Notes under the pieces: model-generated
The model's input: the letters and a program-made list of their open reading frames with translations, nothing else
What the model was told of the DNA's origin: nothing
Databases searched by the model: none
Program-made: the position numbers and the translations under genes
Origin: Onchidella celtica
Lineage: Eukaryota; Mollusca; Gastropoda; Systellommatophora; Onchidiidae
DNA: 64,000 bases
Direction of reading: 5' to 3'
Assembly: GCA_963931925.1 (NCBI GenBank)
Contig: OZ007575.1
Coordinates: forward strand, 32,862,894-32,926,893
Shown here: in pieces, positions 25,801 to 36,249 of the stretch
How the letters are laid out: each line of letters opens with the position of its first letter
Position numbering within the stretch: the first letter of the stretch is position 1

Positions 25801-28800
25801 CCGCTCCCACAATTTGCCGTATGCACTGAGAATTAATTCTCTCGCTATAGCAAAGGTTGTGATTATCGATTGCCGTTATTCAAGTATTTTAATATATAGC
25901 TTATATAGTAGAAAAAACGGGGATTTAAAATGTTCTCGCTATAGGCAAAGTTCTCGTTATTAGCAGTGTCGTTAAACATGATGGTCCACTGTACTTTCTT
26001 TCATCTTGCACGCACATAAACATAAGGCTTGGACGTGGATTATAGTACAGGCAGGAAAGTTGTGGACCTATGAAAGTAGATTAGGCAGTATTGGGTCAGT
26101 ATTTAAATTCCTTTTCCTCGTAATTCTCTGACTACAGATTTCACGCCACACAGAAATGCCACCATTTTTTAAGGTAAAGTTCAAAATTGAACTTTCCACA
26201 ATTCTTTGACTGCAAATCCCACAACCATGCAGAACCTCCTGAACAAACCAATATCTTTGACTTGAGCACACGTTTTGCAGGCCATGTGGGACAAAAATTG
26301 CAAATTTCTTGTATAGAAATTTAGAATACTTGCATAGGCCGTAATGGGCAAAGGCCACCTCTTACTGACACATTAAAACAGTTTGGGCAGCTCTGAATGG
26401 ACATTGCTGCCTGCTCTTAGTAATGTTAACATGAACATCTCATTGAAAATATAATTTTTCTGTAGGGCAAAAGATATTTGTGTGCTGCCCATAGTTATAC
26501 CAATCAAGATTTAGAATTTCATTGATGTGCAATTTAGAATACGTTTTTTTTTTTGTAATGTAAAATTCTGTTGTTTTAACCATAAGCCCTGTAAAGTTAT
26601 CACAAACTTGCATTTTCATGCAGTGTGCTGTTTGATGTGAATAAATCTTCTCTTCTCTTTATGTTTTATTTTTGTTGCAAATAGACACTGGTCGCGAGCT
26701 CAGTGGGACCAATACAATAAGATGAGATACTCCCTCTCAAAAAATCGCGCGCACGGTTTGTGCACTGATCAGGATTGGGGTGCTTGGGGCATTGCAATGC
26801 ATGAAAAGAATGCTTGATATAATGATAATGATGCAAATGTGTCACATTGCTACTGTGAGGGAAAAAAAAAAGCCAGCATTTTCTTAAAGCGATTGAAGTT
26901 ATAATTATAAAATAAGTGACTTCAATTTATTGGGCCTATAGCGATAGCTGAAGAGTGAACAAAATTCAGTGTTTTCCTTATATTGGCTTTGTTAAATACG
27001 GCTTTGTTCATGACTTTTGCACATTCGCCGCTAGGTGGTGAGGCGAAATCTTTTTGCATGCTAAATGCATTAGCTGTCTCATCTTATTGTATCTAGTATC
27101 TTTGGTGGGACCTCAGTCCTCTGTGTAGGTTCATTGCCAGCAGTTCTGGGTGAAAACACAGCTCATCATAAATAATGAACTGTTGTTAAAATTTTATTTC
27201 AATTTGACCATAGAGAATTGAGGGAGTTATTTTTATAACTTATATTTTGTTCATGTCAGTTGGTTTTGTTCTATAAAGAGAAAGTAGAAAGTTATGTGAG
27301 ATGAAAATAATCTGTCCTATTTGATGTATTTACCTTATCTAAGGAGGAGAGCAGAGCATGAAAGTGAAAACTTTATTTCGTAGCTTGAACTGATGATTAT
27401 TTAATAAGCTGGTGATAGAATAAAAATTTACATCATTAACTCTTCGTGTGCCAATCACCGATACATGTATATCGGTTCTTCCGCTGGTCACATTTATGCC
27501 AGCAATGCATTGGTGCACAATAATGCTAGGCTGTTTTTGTGTCGGGAAGAAAGAAAGTCGACCTCTATTAATAGATGTTGCTGTAGTTAGTCTTCCTTCA
27601 TTTCCCCCACTAGTTTCTTCCTGTATAGGCAAACATGGAAAAATTCATGGCATACAAAGACTTAATCTGCATAACATGCCAGGAAGTTGCTGTTAACCCT
27701 CATCCCGCGGGAGGCCACTATATATATATATATATACTGTGAACCGGGTCCAGCGGGAGGCCAGTATACCGTATGGCAGCGCTGCTCCTCATGTTTTGTT
27801 TATTCAGTTGCCGCGACTATCATTATTTTCATGTTTTTTTTTCTCCACACAATTTTCGCTTGTTTATCTATCCTGTCATCCCTACTATATCTAACAAAAT
27901 GGTATAAAATTACGTTTATTACGATGCAACTATTCGTAACTATTCGTTATACTCATGTAATTGTACTGATGGTGTGAAATTCGAACTGGGGAAATTCTTG
28001 GGGAAACTTTTACTTTGATGCTGGTTGTCGTTTACATGTGAAATGAGAAGAAAGTGGCCATGTGCGTATTTGAGACACCATTCTATGTCTGTAATTATGA
28101 ATTCTGATGTAATACTAGGGAATGCTGCATAAGGGCGTCTGTCTGTCGGTTTTTCATCAGGGAAAAGTGGGAGAAAATGACAGACTTTGTAATTGGTCGT
28201 TGTTTTTATTTGATGTGGTAATTAGAGAAATACTGTGTTGCTTTGATAAAACCGCTTTTCAGTATATGTATGTATGTGCCCTGCGACCTGGAAATCAAAT
28301 CTCTCGCTAAAACTAACATCATAGTATGTGGAAGCTTTACATAGTAGAGGAGGGAGAAGGCAATGCCAAAATACATGTGATTAGTAAATTAAGCGCCTGG
28401 CTTAAAAAAAATAATTTGTTCACCTGAATGGCCTGTCTTAGGGGCAGGAAAAGTGCAGAGGTCTTGGGAAAATGATAAAACATGTATTAAACGGCATGTA
28501 AATGCAGAAAATTCTTGAGTTTGGGCCTTCTATTTAACAATAAAATTCATGCATATCAATATCATCACAATACTTTATCCAAATTTCATAGGGGTCACTT
28601 ACGATTTATCCACCACTATTGTTGTTATTGCGTCCTAAAGTAAACACGATACACGTGTTCAAAACGACCCGATTGACCCGATCGCTGAGGTTACCGGCAA
28701 CACGCAAACAATCGGCTGACTGGCCACTGGCTATCCCCAAACGGGGCGTTACGTGAAGGAGCTCACTCAAGGTGGGACGAGGGTTAAACAAAGTTAACAA

Positions 28801-29849
28801 GGGATTTTCTGAATTGGTAGGATTTATCAGTGAAATAAAGGTTTATTAGGAGTTCTGAAATAAAATTAACAGTTTTTAACATTTGGAACAGAACAAATCC
28901 TATTGCACAACATTACTGGTTACAGGCAAGTCCATAATCCTGCCATATTCATAATAATAATCCATATATATATTACTTATTATATGGCAATGGCAATTTG
29001 ATTTAGAAAAGAAATGGAGGACAAAAGAAGGACACACAAAAAAGGTTTCCCCCCCCCCCCCCCCCCCCCGAGAAAAGGAGTCGTTCAACATAGATAAATA
29101 GCTTATTTAACGCTCAGTGGCAATAGGCGACGTACCAAGTAATATTGTGTAAATTGGCCAGTCTTGTCATTTTCTTCAGACAGAACAGTTGCATTTACAA
29201 CATTCAGATTTTCATTCAGTTCAGTTACTAAACTGGCTTTTTGTGAAAAAAAAAAATTATTGCTTTTTGCAAGAAACAGAATGCAGCTTTCTGAATGTAT
29301 GCTGTCAGCTACAACGTCAGTTCGGATTATATTATTGATCATGGGCTTGTATTTGTTTTAAATTAATAAGCATGGAATGAATTAGTGCAGAATTATGATT
29401 TTAGCTATGTCAAAAGGTGTTATATTGGTAGAGTTTGTAGTTTGTCACCATGATCAATGCAAGTTTTAATATTTAATACATCACAATTATAGTTGTACCT
29501 ATTGTCAGAGACATGTTCAGATTTACCACTGCTATGCCAGTAGGAGGCCTAGGAGCCTACAACCAAGACCATTCGATGTGGTTTTGAATGTACTTGAATA
29601 TGAACATCTATTTTTCAAATTTTTGAATTACGATGGTCTTACTAGTCTTAGGGAATGGTGATGATATGATGTTCTCTGGTTCATGAAGTTTATTATCTTT
29701 GTGTCAATAGATATACTTCACTGGGAAGCATGGACAACACTCATCCTAACCCATTGCTACAGTATATAGATGACAGAGGAGTGCTCACCTATCGACCTGC
29801 TTACATGTTGGACAACGGAGAACATGAGAGAGATGGACGAAACAAATGA
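4806..29849 (+). CDS. FLAD1: FAD synthase (FLAD1), nine C-terminal coding exons
   Basis: FMN adenylyltransferase making FAD from FMN and ATP. Exons: 4806-4946, 5439-5587, 11590-11678, 12497-12644, 14641-14721, 15405-15503, 20202-20323, 24226-24367, 29711-29849. All have GT-AG borders, the phases match at every junction, and together they give 369 codons plus stop. The first two exons are the end of the molybdopterin-binding-like domain ([13 protein letters not shown], then DEASIA and SYPD). The later exons are the PAPS-reductase-like FAD synthase domain: the PP-loop FNGGKDC (exon 5), [10 protein letters not shown] (exon 6), [10 protein letters not shown] (exon 7), [11 protein letters not shown]...PYC.LYDRG (exon 8) and GYTSLGS (exon 9). 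The exons for the N-terminal half must lie left of the window. Every intron from exon 2 onward is long, several with transposons. No stop or frameshift is seen, so the host gene looks functional. Confidence 0.93.
5588..7743 (+). other. FLAD1 intron sequence without recognised features
   Basis: Start of the intron between exons 2 and 3. AT-rich, with scattered short open frames and no domain, terminal repeat or splice-consistent exon recognised. Confidence 0.4.
8103..10468 (+). pseudogene. LINE reverse transcriptase, broken
   Basis: Two coding blocks, about 8103-8957 and 9431-10468, are the same frame of one reverse transcriptase divided by the SINE. Visible motifs: [36 protein letters not shown], then [15 protein letters not shown] (FADD active site), RRLRKRMW, GAETWT and a final CHLCGRVF...HMRSH zinc finger. 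Breaks: an in-frame TAA at 8349-8351, the SINE insertion, and a one-base frameshift just before the FADD block (about 9500-9520). The copy cannot make a full product. The endonuclease domain is absent because of 5' truncation. Confidence 0.9.
8958..9417 (+). mobile_element. tRNA-derived SINE inside the LINE
   Basis: About 460 bp flanked by the 13-bp target duplication TCCTCAAGGGGTA (8945-8957 and 9418-9430). The head resembles a tRNA gene, with an A-box-like TGGTCTAGAGGC (about 8968-8979) and a B-box-like GGTTCTAAACC (about 9011-9021). A 63-bp unit is then present twice in tandem (9039-9101, 9106-9168). The following part (about 9176-9240, GTGTGCACGTTGCGCACG) resembles conserved central domains of mollusc and other metazoan SINEs; that comparison is from memory and tentative. 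Confidence 0.85.
11679..12496 (+). other. FLAD1 intron between exons 3 and 4
   Basis: No gene or element boundary recognised. Around 11960-12045 the short motif ATTCCGATTTT recurs, and a long T run occurs at about 12060-12075. Confidence 0.3.
12645..13247 (+). other. FLAD1 intron segment with poly-G tracts
   Basis: Contains two G-rich simple repeats on the + strand (about 12775-12790 and 13010-13050). Nothing coding was recognised. Confidence 0.4.
13248..14213. mobile_element. piggyBac-type non-autonomous element, copy B
   Basis: Begins TTAACCCTAGTCCTGCGGGAGGCC at 13248 and is the reverse complement of copy A along its length. The far end has TTAA (14210-14213) but lacks about 20 bp of terminal repeat present in copies A and C, so it is an end-deleted copy. 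No transposase frame. Confidence 0.72.
15510..15760. repeat. dispersed repeat with TTTCATGAAA motifs
   Basis: Contains TTTCATGAAA next to GCGCCC and a GGCCAGTTTC start. A related stretch lies at about 19240-19385, where TTTCATGAAA occurs twice with CGCGCCC and CCGGCC. Sequence similarity is partial; the class is unknown. Confidence 0.4.
15883..16170 (+). repeat. direct repeat, first copy (partner 16862-17072 plus 18245-18295)
   Basis: Shares CTCGTCCGCTCGAATCAACC, the CACACCACACAATTA segment, CAGCATTTTGATCTA and CACGGC...CCTAGACTTAGC in the same order with a second copy about 980 bp downstream. The second copy is split by the TIR element at 17073-18238. Confidence 0.6.
16323..16343 (+). repeat. 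poly-C tract
   Basis: About 20 consecutive C residues. Similar tracts recur at 29049-29069, 36390-36404, 54134-54152 (as G) and 62404-62424. Confidence 0.8.
16430..16740 (+). repeat. tRNA-Asp-like repeat monomers
   Basis: TAGCGTAGTCATTAGCATTT, then GCCTGTCAG (GTC at the anticodon position), then a B-box-like GTTCGATTCTCAGCA, followed by T-rich spacers. A second truncated unit repeats CTGTCAG...GGTTCGATTCTCAGCA about 120 bp later. It matches the - strand units at 49205-49755. These are tRNA-related repeats, not intact tRNA genes. Confidence 0.6.
17073..18238. mobile_element. non-autonomous TIR element with ATGAACCA subterminal motifs
   Basis: The left end CTAGAGTC...CATATGAACCAGT and the reverse complement of the right end CTAGAGTC...CATATGAACCAGT match over about 30 bp with a few differences. 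The interior holds many copies of (A)TGAACCAC, AAACCAC or GAACCAG on one strand, and a 171-bp tandem duplication (about 17550-17650 and 17721-17815). It interrupts the second copy of the direct repeat that starts at 15883. No coding capacity seen; superfamily not assigned. Confidence 0.65.
18312..18944 (+). mobile_element. short internally deleted piggyBac-type element
   Basis: Flanked by TTAA (18308-18311 and 18945-18948). The ends CAC(A/T)(T/A)TTCCTCCC are inverted repeats of each other. Inside, around 18569-18699, a + strand frame reads an acidic stretch ([20 protein letters not shown]) and then stops, which resembles the acidic N-terminus of piggyBac transposases. The catalytic part is missing. 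The termini differ from copies A-C, so this is a separate family. Confidence 0.7.
18949..20201 (+). other. FLAD1 intron segment
   Basis: Holds the second TTTCATGAAA repeat (about 19240-19385) and an 85-bp repeat at 20050-20136 that recurs at 22568-22652. Otherwise nothing recognised. Confidence 0.4.
20050..20136 (+). repeat. 85-bp dispersed repeat, partner at 22568-22652
   Basis: Shares TATACAGGCATGACCA, CAG(A/G)TTTGAAA and GTGCAT...GCAGT in the same order and spacing with 22568-22652. The partner's GGTTTGAAATCCC is faintly B-box-like, so a SINE relic is possible but unproven. Confidence 0.5.
21045..22521. mobile_element. hAT-type MITE
   Basis: Terminal inverted repeat CAGGGATGTAAAT at both ends, flanked by the 6-bp direct repeat GTGTCA (21039-21044 and 22522-22527). 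Length 1477 bp. No transposase frame. CAG-starting ends with a short target duplication suggest hAT; the 6-bp length matches the hAT at 30327-34683. Confidence 0.7.
22528..24225 (+). other. FLAD1 intron before exon 8
   Basis: Contains the 85-bp repeat partner (22568-22652). About 23895-24105 is a partial copy of the inner part of the MITE at 24582-25991 (shared AGACTCCCAA/TGCGGC...TTTGCCGTA-like and AATTAATTCTCTC segments). It ends about 120 bp before FLAD1 exon 8. Confidence 0.5.
24582..25991. mobile_element. pogo/Tigger-type MITE
   Basis: Starts CAGTGGAACTTGGTTATAACG and ends with the inverse GTCCACTG, flanked by TA on both sides. The terminal repeats are imperfect. The inner part has diverged tandem copies of an about 120-bp GC-rich unit around 25400-25720. 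No transposase. Confidence 0.6.
25994..26710 (+). other. FLAD1 intron, nothing recognised
   Basis: Last FLAD1 intron. AT-rich; no coding or repeat structure identified. Confidence 0.3.
26711..27092. mobile_element. small MITE-like element
   Basis: ATACAATAAGATGAGA at the left end is inverted as TCTCATCTTATTGTAT at 27077-27092. About 380 bp with no coding capacity. Outside the ends, GTGGGACC occurs on both sides (about 26703 and 27107). Superfamily unknown. Confidence 0.5.
27693..28787. mobile_element. piggyBac-type non-autonomous element, copy C
   Basis: The cleanest copy of the family: TTAA (27693-27696), CCCTCATCCCGCGGGAGGCC, about 1.1 kb, then GGTGGGACGAGGG and TTAA (28784-28787). Same orientation as copy B. 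Contains a (TA)n run near 27720 and no transposase. Confidence 0.8.
28788..29710 (+). other. FLAD1 last intron, distal part
   Basis: Holds a poly-C tract (29049-29069). No exon or element boundary recognised before the acceptor at 29709-29710. Confidence 0.35.
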
Positions 29850-30320
29850 TGAAAGAGAAAGAAAGATAAAAAATGAAGTAAATGCGGACTTATGCTCTCT
29901 TTACTTTACCAACTGTGCAAGTTCATTTTCCTACTATCTGCAGCAAATGGGTGACAGTGGTAACAGAACAGTTGCTCATTTTAGGAAATTCAGGGAAGAT
30001 TTACCACATTGAATCAAACAGTTGTTGGACAATGACTCTTGTGTGACAGAAACATATTGGGTGTTCATGTCTGATAAAACTTGAGTGAGTAGAAGAATAA
30101 ATGATGAGGGCAGTGATATATTATAATAGGGGGAAAGGGAGAAAAGATATGCAACTCAAGAAGAGATGAAACAGACCTCAAACCTGGCGGTTTATTGAGT
30201 GCAAATGGTAAGGGATGTGAGCCTCCTGAAAGATGTGAAATGATTTTGACTACTTTTGGCAGTGGTAGTGGAATGCATAACTTATCTGGTGATGAAACTA
30301 GTAACACTTAATCCATATAA
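29850..30320 (+). other. FLAD1 3' flank, probable 3' UTR
   Basis: Follows the FLAD1 stop (29847-29849). An AATAAA lies at about 30094. The segment 30239-30326 is one half of an about 150-bp repeat (other half 34690-34755, complete copy 38812-38960) that the hAT element split. Confidence 0.4.
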
Positions 30321-30326
30321 TGTGCA

Positions 30327-33300
30327 CAGACCTGCCAACCTCGAATGAGCAAAATCAGGGATGACAGGTGTCAAAATTCAGGATTTGGGAACAAAATTCA
30401 GGGTCAACAAAAATAAATTGTTACTCACCTCCGAAGGTTCCTACTTTGCTGTTTATTGAAGCACAGCTATAAAATAAGACCACCACAAAGTTCCAAAAGA
30501 ATATTTACACTGTTTACACAAAGTTTCAGAAGAATATTTACACTATACAGTCATTCTCATCTCTAGAGATCATTGAAGGCTCTCCATGGTAGCTCTCTTT
30601 GCTTTCCTAATGAGAGCATCCTCAAATCTTGTATCAAAGCAACATTTTGCTTGAGCTTGTAGATGCGTTTTCTGAATCATCAGACTAGCAAGTGTCTTAA
30701 CTCCCATGCGGGCCCTAAATTCTGTGTGATTCTTTTTCACCATGGAGAAAATCCTCTCACTGTCAGCGTTTGAGTGGGGGATGGTCATGATGGCCTTCAT
30801 CAGCTTGGTGAGCAATGAAAACTTTAGGTTGCCATCAACTGTTTTGATGCTGCCAATGGTAGCCCACTGTTTACCGACATCCTTCTCTGAAATGATGCTA
30901 TCGTCCAAGGGCTCTACTTGATACCTAGAGGAAGAAGGGAAAATAGAAATTTAAAAAAAAAAAAAGAGGCATGAGTGAAGAATTCTGTACAGATTTTATT
31001 AGCACTTATGAGGGGAAACACTTCTGGTCAAATTAAGGAGGCCTCAATACCTGCAGAGACAAAATATAGGACTTCATAATCCTGTGCATAATTCCTGAGA
31101 CCATACATAAGGTTAAACATGGATGTTGTCAAATACTGAGATAAGGGTTCTATTTCAAACCTAGAGATAGCAATCACATTACAACCTTGTGATAGATGAG
31201 TTCTGAATATGTTTTGTAAACCTATCATATATGCTTGAATTACCACTTTGGAATAAAAGATAAAGCCAGGGTTTGTGTTACTGTGACAAATAGATAATCT
31301 ACATGTCTACCAACATGCAGTTGATACAGTGATTAAAAAAATGAAAACTTACTTTGCAAACTCAATCTCAAGAGCACCCATGTCACTCTCAGCCACAATC
31401 CCTCTGACGCGTTGTGCAAAAAATACTGCCATGCTGCTCTTCATCTTGAGACGGGCTCTCACATCCAACACTTTGGCATTTTCAAGGACCTCATTATTCA
31501 TGGGGAACTTGTCAAGGATGTAGCCTACTGATGAAGCATAAAATCTTCTGACATCTAGATGAAAGAAAAAAATTCTGTAAAATATTAGGCTCATTACAAA
31601 TACAATGAAGACAGAAAACATCTAGTTGCAGAGACTACTTACCCAATAATACATAGCAGAAGCCCTGGACATTTTCATCTAATTCTAAATAATTCAATTA
31701 AGGGGACTACATTTAATGAGCATTGTGCCATCACACTACAAGTATTTGAAACATCAGAGACAATATCTTGGAAATAAACAATAACACAGAGCTTTAAAAA
31801 GATTATATTGACAACTAAAATCAACTGCATTAAGGGGACTACATTTAATGAGCATTGTACCACCACACTACAAGTATTTGAAACATCAGAGACAATATCT
31901 TGGAAACAAACAAAAACACAGAGCTCTAAAAAGATTATAATGGCAACTAAAATCAACTGCACAAATGTAAAAACATTTGCATCTTACTAGTATGCCTTAT
32001 GTTATGAAATTCTAAGTAGTTCTTACCTTGAAAGAAGTTGGTTTCTTCTGCTGATGACAAGAGCTTGGCCTCCTTTAAACACTCCAAATGCTTCCTTGTT
32101 AGAGATCCAATCTTGAGATCTGCACGACTCAACTGGTTGTCCCTGTTGCCATGTTCCAAGTGGAAGAGGTTGTCAGTTTTTGAAATGGCTGTTGGCTTCA
32201 CATAACGCACAAACAGATCGATAAATGTGTCCTGAAGTCGTTGGTGAAGCATATGAATCGCAGGGGTCCCTTGCTGCAGCATCAAGTTGCTGTTAATAAA
32301 GACTGGCAGCACCTCTTGCAAAAAAAAGCAATAAAGTTTTGAGGAGGAATCTGTCAAAAACTTCTGTATTTTTCTCAGCCTGTCATACTTTGAACTAGTT
32401 TGCGCCTTCTTTGGTACAGCAGCTACTTCAGCTTCAAAGAAAGCCTGGAGGGCATCCCACTGCTCCATAAGACGATTGACACAATTGTGAAGCGACAGCC
32501 ATCTTGTTGCCCCATGTTTAAGGATCTTTGACAGGTTAACACCACACTCATTCTGAAATGCTTGCAGCTCTTTTTGGCGCTTGCTGCTCTTCTCCAGGTA
32601 ATAATATATGTCCAAGAGGGCTCCCTCCACATCTCTGTGCAATTCTTTACAGCCTGTACAGAATTCAAAGAGATGCATCATCATTAGAGTCACTGGAAAA
32701 TGTCTACTTGCTTCATATATATAGGTAGTCAAAATGACAGCTCATGCCTTTTCACACACACACGAAAAATGTCACTTGGTATCTGCTTCCTTTATCTAAA
32801 AAAAAATGTGATACATGCACTAATCATAGCAAACTAGCCCACATTTATTTACTATCTCTCAAATGATGAAATATGTGAGTTTTTCTCAAAAGAAGTTTAT
32901 TATTGCACATCAAGATTATCCTTTCTATTTAAAATCCTTAACCAATAATAAATTGGTGGTGGTGAAATAAACTTCATAACTGCATGTATCATAATTACCT
33001 GTCTTTGCAGCCAGATGGAGAAGACGACATGCACATCCTGAGATGAAGACATTCGGGTTCACTTTGTGAATATGGCTGGCTACACCTTTATGTCTCCCTG
33101 TCATAACCGAGGCATTGTCACACCCAAATGAAGTGACATTTGCCCAGGTTATGTTATGCGTGGTTAATCCTCTGTCCAGGAGCTTAAAGATGTTCTCACC
33201 TGAAAATGAATTGTTAAATGTTACTATAAACCAGGAAAAGAAAATCAGGATATGTCTGTATTAACTGATCCCCACCAAAAGAAAGGACTATCCATCATTT

Positions 33301-34683
33301 ACATCAACAATGTTCACAACAGTCATAACAGAGACACAAATGTCACAAAGTGATTTATGCGTTGAAACCAACGAGGCCAGCCATTGGGAGAGTGTCATCC
33401 GGCATTGGCTGCTGAATTATGACTCATGTTTCATTGGGTGGCATGTGAACTGGCATAAACAAGGTTATTCATGTATTGTTACCATACTGGGAATGTTCTT
33501 TCTGTGGAAATTTATCGTAGCTGAGCCTTAGATGCCCTGTACTTGAATGAAAGATCAGTATGGATTCCATTGAATTACCTAATATACAATACCAGTTTTA
33601 CATACCTGTCGAGGGGCCATCACAATCAACAATGCTGAGGAGTTCTGTGACCACTGATCCTATGTTCTCATCAAAAATCCGTACAACAATTGGATACAGC
33701 TGTGCGGCCCCCTTGTCATTGCTGCCATCTGTAGCAAGGCTAAACAGCTGTTGTTTCATTTTCTGGACCAGCTCTTGCGTATGACTTGCAGCCACACAAT
33801 TTGAAATAGCAGTGGCTTTTGTCCTTGCACAACTGTACTTATTCGCAATGTCCGAGTCAGGAAACATTTTCCTGAAGAGTGGCCCAGCATGGTCTGGCTG
33901 CAGACAAAGGAATGTTGTGCTCTGCCAGGAATTGGTTGAACATCAGTTCAGCATTTGTCACAGCTAGCTCTTTGCTATTGTCCTTTGGCTGAATAAAGGA
34001 TTTTATGCTGTTGTTTGCCATTGTGCAGGAGGCAGCCTCCACATGCTTCTTTCCTTTCATGTGGGTTGTGATGTCAGATCTGCCTCCCGAGCTTATGGAA
34101 AGGTCGCTGCAACAGACACTGCAGTGAGCGAAGGAATCGCCCTTCCTCGAGGCCTTGATCATCGGAAATTCTTTTTTGTACTCTTCCCGAAAAACACACA
34201 TTGCCTTGGCTTTCTTCGTAGGAGGGGGTCTTGAAGACATCTTGGCTTCTTGCGTTGAAAGAGACCTAAATATTTCATAGAGCACGCTGCTAGAGTAGAT
34301 CTAGTTCTGATGAATAACGTTTCAAAACTGGCAGCACTGGGCCCAGCCACCGACAGCTAGACTTCCTTGATAGTGGGCGATATGATGACTTCGCATCATG
34401 AATAGTCGATCGCCAGTCGATATGAATAATGTAGAGCTAAACAGCTCAATTGATATCGTTTCCGTTTCGGTACTCGATATGTCACATTTTCTCTATTTTG
34501 CGACATCCGGGCTTTCGTACTCGTAGAAAAGTAGTTTCACTATTTCATTATTTAATGCGAATCGGGGATGCAAAATCGGGATGCGATCGTAAATCCGGGA
34601 TAGCACAGGCCATTTTCGGGATTCCGGGAGGAGGTAAAAAATCCGGGATAATCCCGGATTTTTCGGGAAGGTTGGCAGGTCTG
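30327..34683 (-). mobile_element. hAT DNA transposon
   Basis: 15-bp terminal inverted repeats CAGACCTGCCAACCT and AGGTTGGCAGGTCTG, flanked by the direct repeat TGTGCA (30321-30326 and 34684-34689). The uninterrupted target sequence is visible at 38812-38960, confirming both borders. It carries one five-exon transposase gene on the - strand. Length 4.36 kb. Confidence 0.9.
30570..34285 (-). pseudogene. hAT transposase with BED-type finger, one-base frameshift
   Basis: Exons (high to low): 34285-33606, 33199-32999, 32653-32027, 31554-31353, 30924-30570, all with GT-AG borders and matching phase. With one surplus base discounted near 33893-33897, the total is 687 codons plus stop. Exon 1 has a zinc-finger-like block (CSVC...H...KKH, about residues 55-80). 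Exon 2 has GCDNASVMTGRHKG, exon 3 the GATRWLS region, and exon 5 the C-terminal hAT dimerisation block IPHSNADSERIFSMV. Function of the family: cut-and-paste transposition. Only the exon-1 frameshift breaks the gene, so the copy is young or its loss recent. A start at 34240 (MSSRPP) is also possible. Confidence 0.85.
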
Positions 34684-34845
34684 TGTGCATGCCATTAAAG
34701 GCTGAGAAACAAGAAACAAGAAAACAGTTCTGTAAATAGCTGGGGATCAAAGTTCATCTAGCAGAGGCGGAAGATGGGAATATGGTAGGAATATGATTAG
34801 AGAGGCAGAAAATCAACATGAAACATGCCTTTTTGAATTTAATTA

Positions 34846-35707
34846 CAGTCGAGCACGCGAAACTCGAACACACCTAAGTCGAAATCACGGATCCCACGAA
34901 CAAAGGTCTAGGTCCCGAATTTATTTCTCAATTTTCTTAGTAGTTATTTCACGCGAACCTCGAACTGTGACACGGATTGGTCGAACCAGTTTTCCTGCTT
35001 CGAGTGTGATCCAAGCATCCCAGCAGCCTAGAAGTAGAAAAGAAAAAAAAAACCAAACGCCAGAAACTTCACTCGGTTAGCTGTGTCATAGGCCTAGTCA
35101 TAGCCAAGTGGTGGCAGTGCGATAGTCGCCCCCTCCCCCTTCCCCCGATAAAAACGGCGACTAAAACACCTGAGACGACCGATTCAGGCAGGAAATAACC
35201 TTTTTTTTTTTTTGTTTGTCCCGCACGTAGATGCACTACATGATGGACATGTAGTACATCGATGGCCCCGCGCTCATAGTCATACCACAAAAAAAAAAAA
35301 AAAGGAAACGTTGCCGTACGAACGGGAGTCAAGCCGAACAGAGAAAAATGGTGAGTTGTGTTCACCCTTTATTTTATCACTGTTGGGCTTAACTTGGTCC
35401 CCGTGTGTTGTGTATTCTACGCTTGGTCCTTGGTCTACCGATGCACTTCCAGAAGAGGAAAAAAAGGCGTTCGGGTAAAAGGTCGCGTGCCGATGTCGCC
35501 ACGCGCGCCAGTTTAATTTGCTTCTCTTTCAAGTGACCACGGGAAGGGGGGACTTGTAATTCATGGTACACGTTGTCAGTTGTATTATTTTTCTTGAATA
35601 TACGGCAATAAAACCTCATGATTAATGCTTCACGTATTCCTCGAAATTCGGCAAACTCGAACTAGATGAAGCCACGCCAAAGAATTCGAGTTTTCGGTGC
35701 TCGACTG
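34846..35707. mobile_element. pogo/Tigger-type MITE (CAGTCGAGCAC ends)
   Basis: CAGTCGAGCACGCGAAACTCG at the left, inverted as GAGTTTTCGGTGCTCGACTG at the right, each bordered by TA. 862 bp, no transposase. Ends of the CAGT...TCGA kind are typical of pogo-group elements (established knowledge). Confidence 0.8.
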
Positions 35708-35709
35708 TA

Positions 35710-36249
35710 TGAGGAATCTCAGGGGAATGTTATATATTGACCTGATGGAGAAAATGTTGAAGTTGTTGTGAAACAGAGACGTGAGGAGGTTAACATGTTG
35801 AGACTTTACTGTGATGATCCAGTTTTTTTGTGCAAATAAAATGCAATGTCAGTGCTGCATTACAGTTGTATCAATTTTTTCAATAAACACTGATGTTGCC
35901 TTGTACTGCTCAATGCTCATTAGTTATGTACTTATTCATTGGCTGACATTTTATTACCAGCTGTATAATGCAATATGCTGGCAGATGGAAAGGTTGAGCT
36001 AAGTGTTATACATAAAACTAAGGAAAAATAAACAAAGAATTATTATGGAATGACTTAAAGTAACTTACAGTACGGTACCATTATTATCAAAGTTCATTAT
36101 TCAGTAATTTGATAAACAGAAGCACTGTTGTTTTGATAACTTACAAATAATTCATAACAATCCTACAAATTGGCAGCTGTAGAAAATCTTAGGACATAAA
36201 TTTAAATTTTGTGATGAAATTTGCATTAGTGTTATGGACAAATTTAATA
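35710..36249. other. intergenic segment between two MITEs
   Basis: AT-rich, no coding frame with a recognised domain. Lies between FLAD1 and the DIABLO-like gene. Confidence 0.35.
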
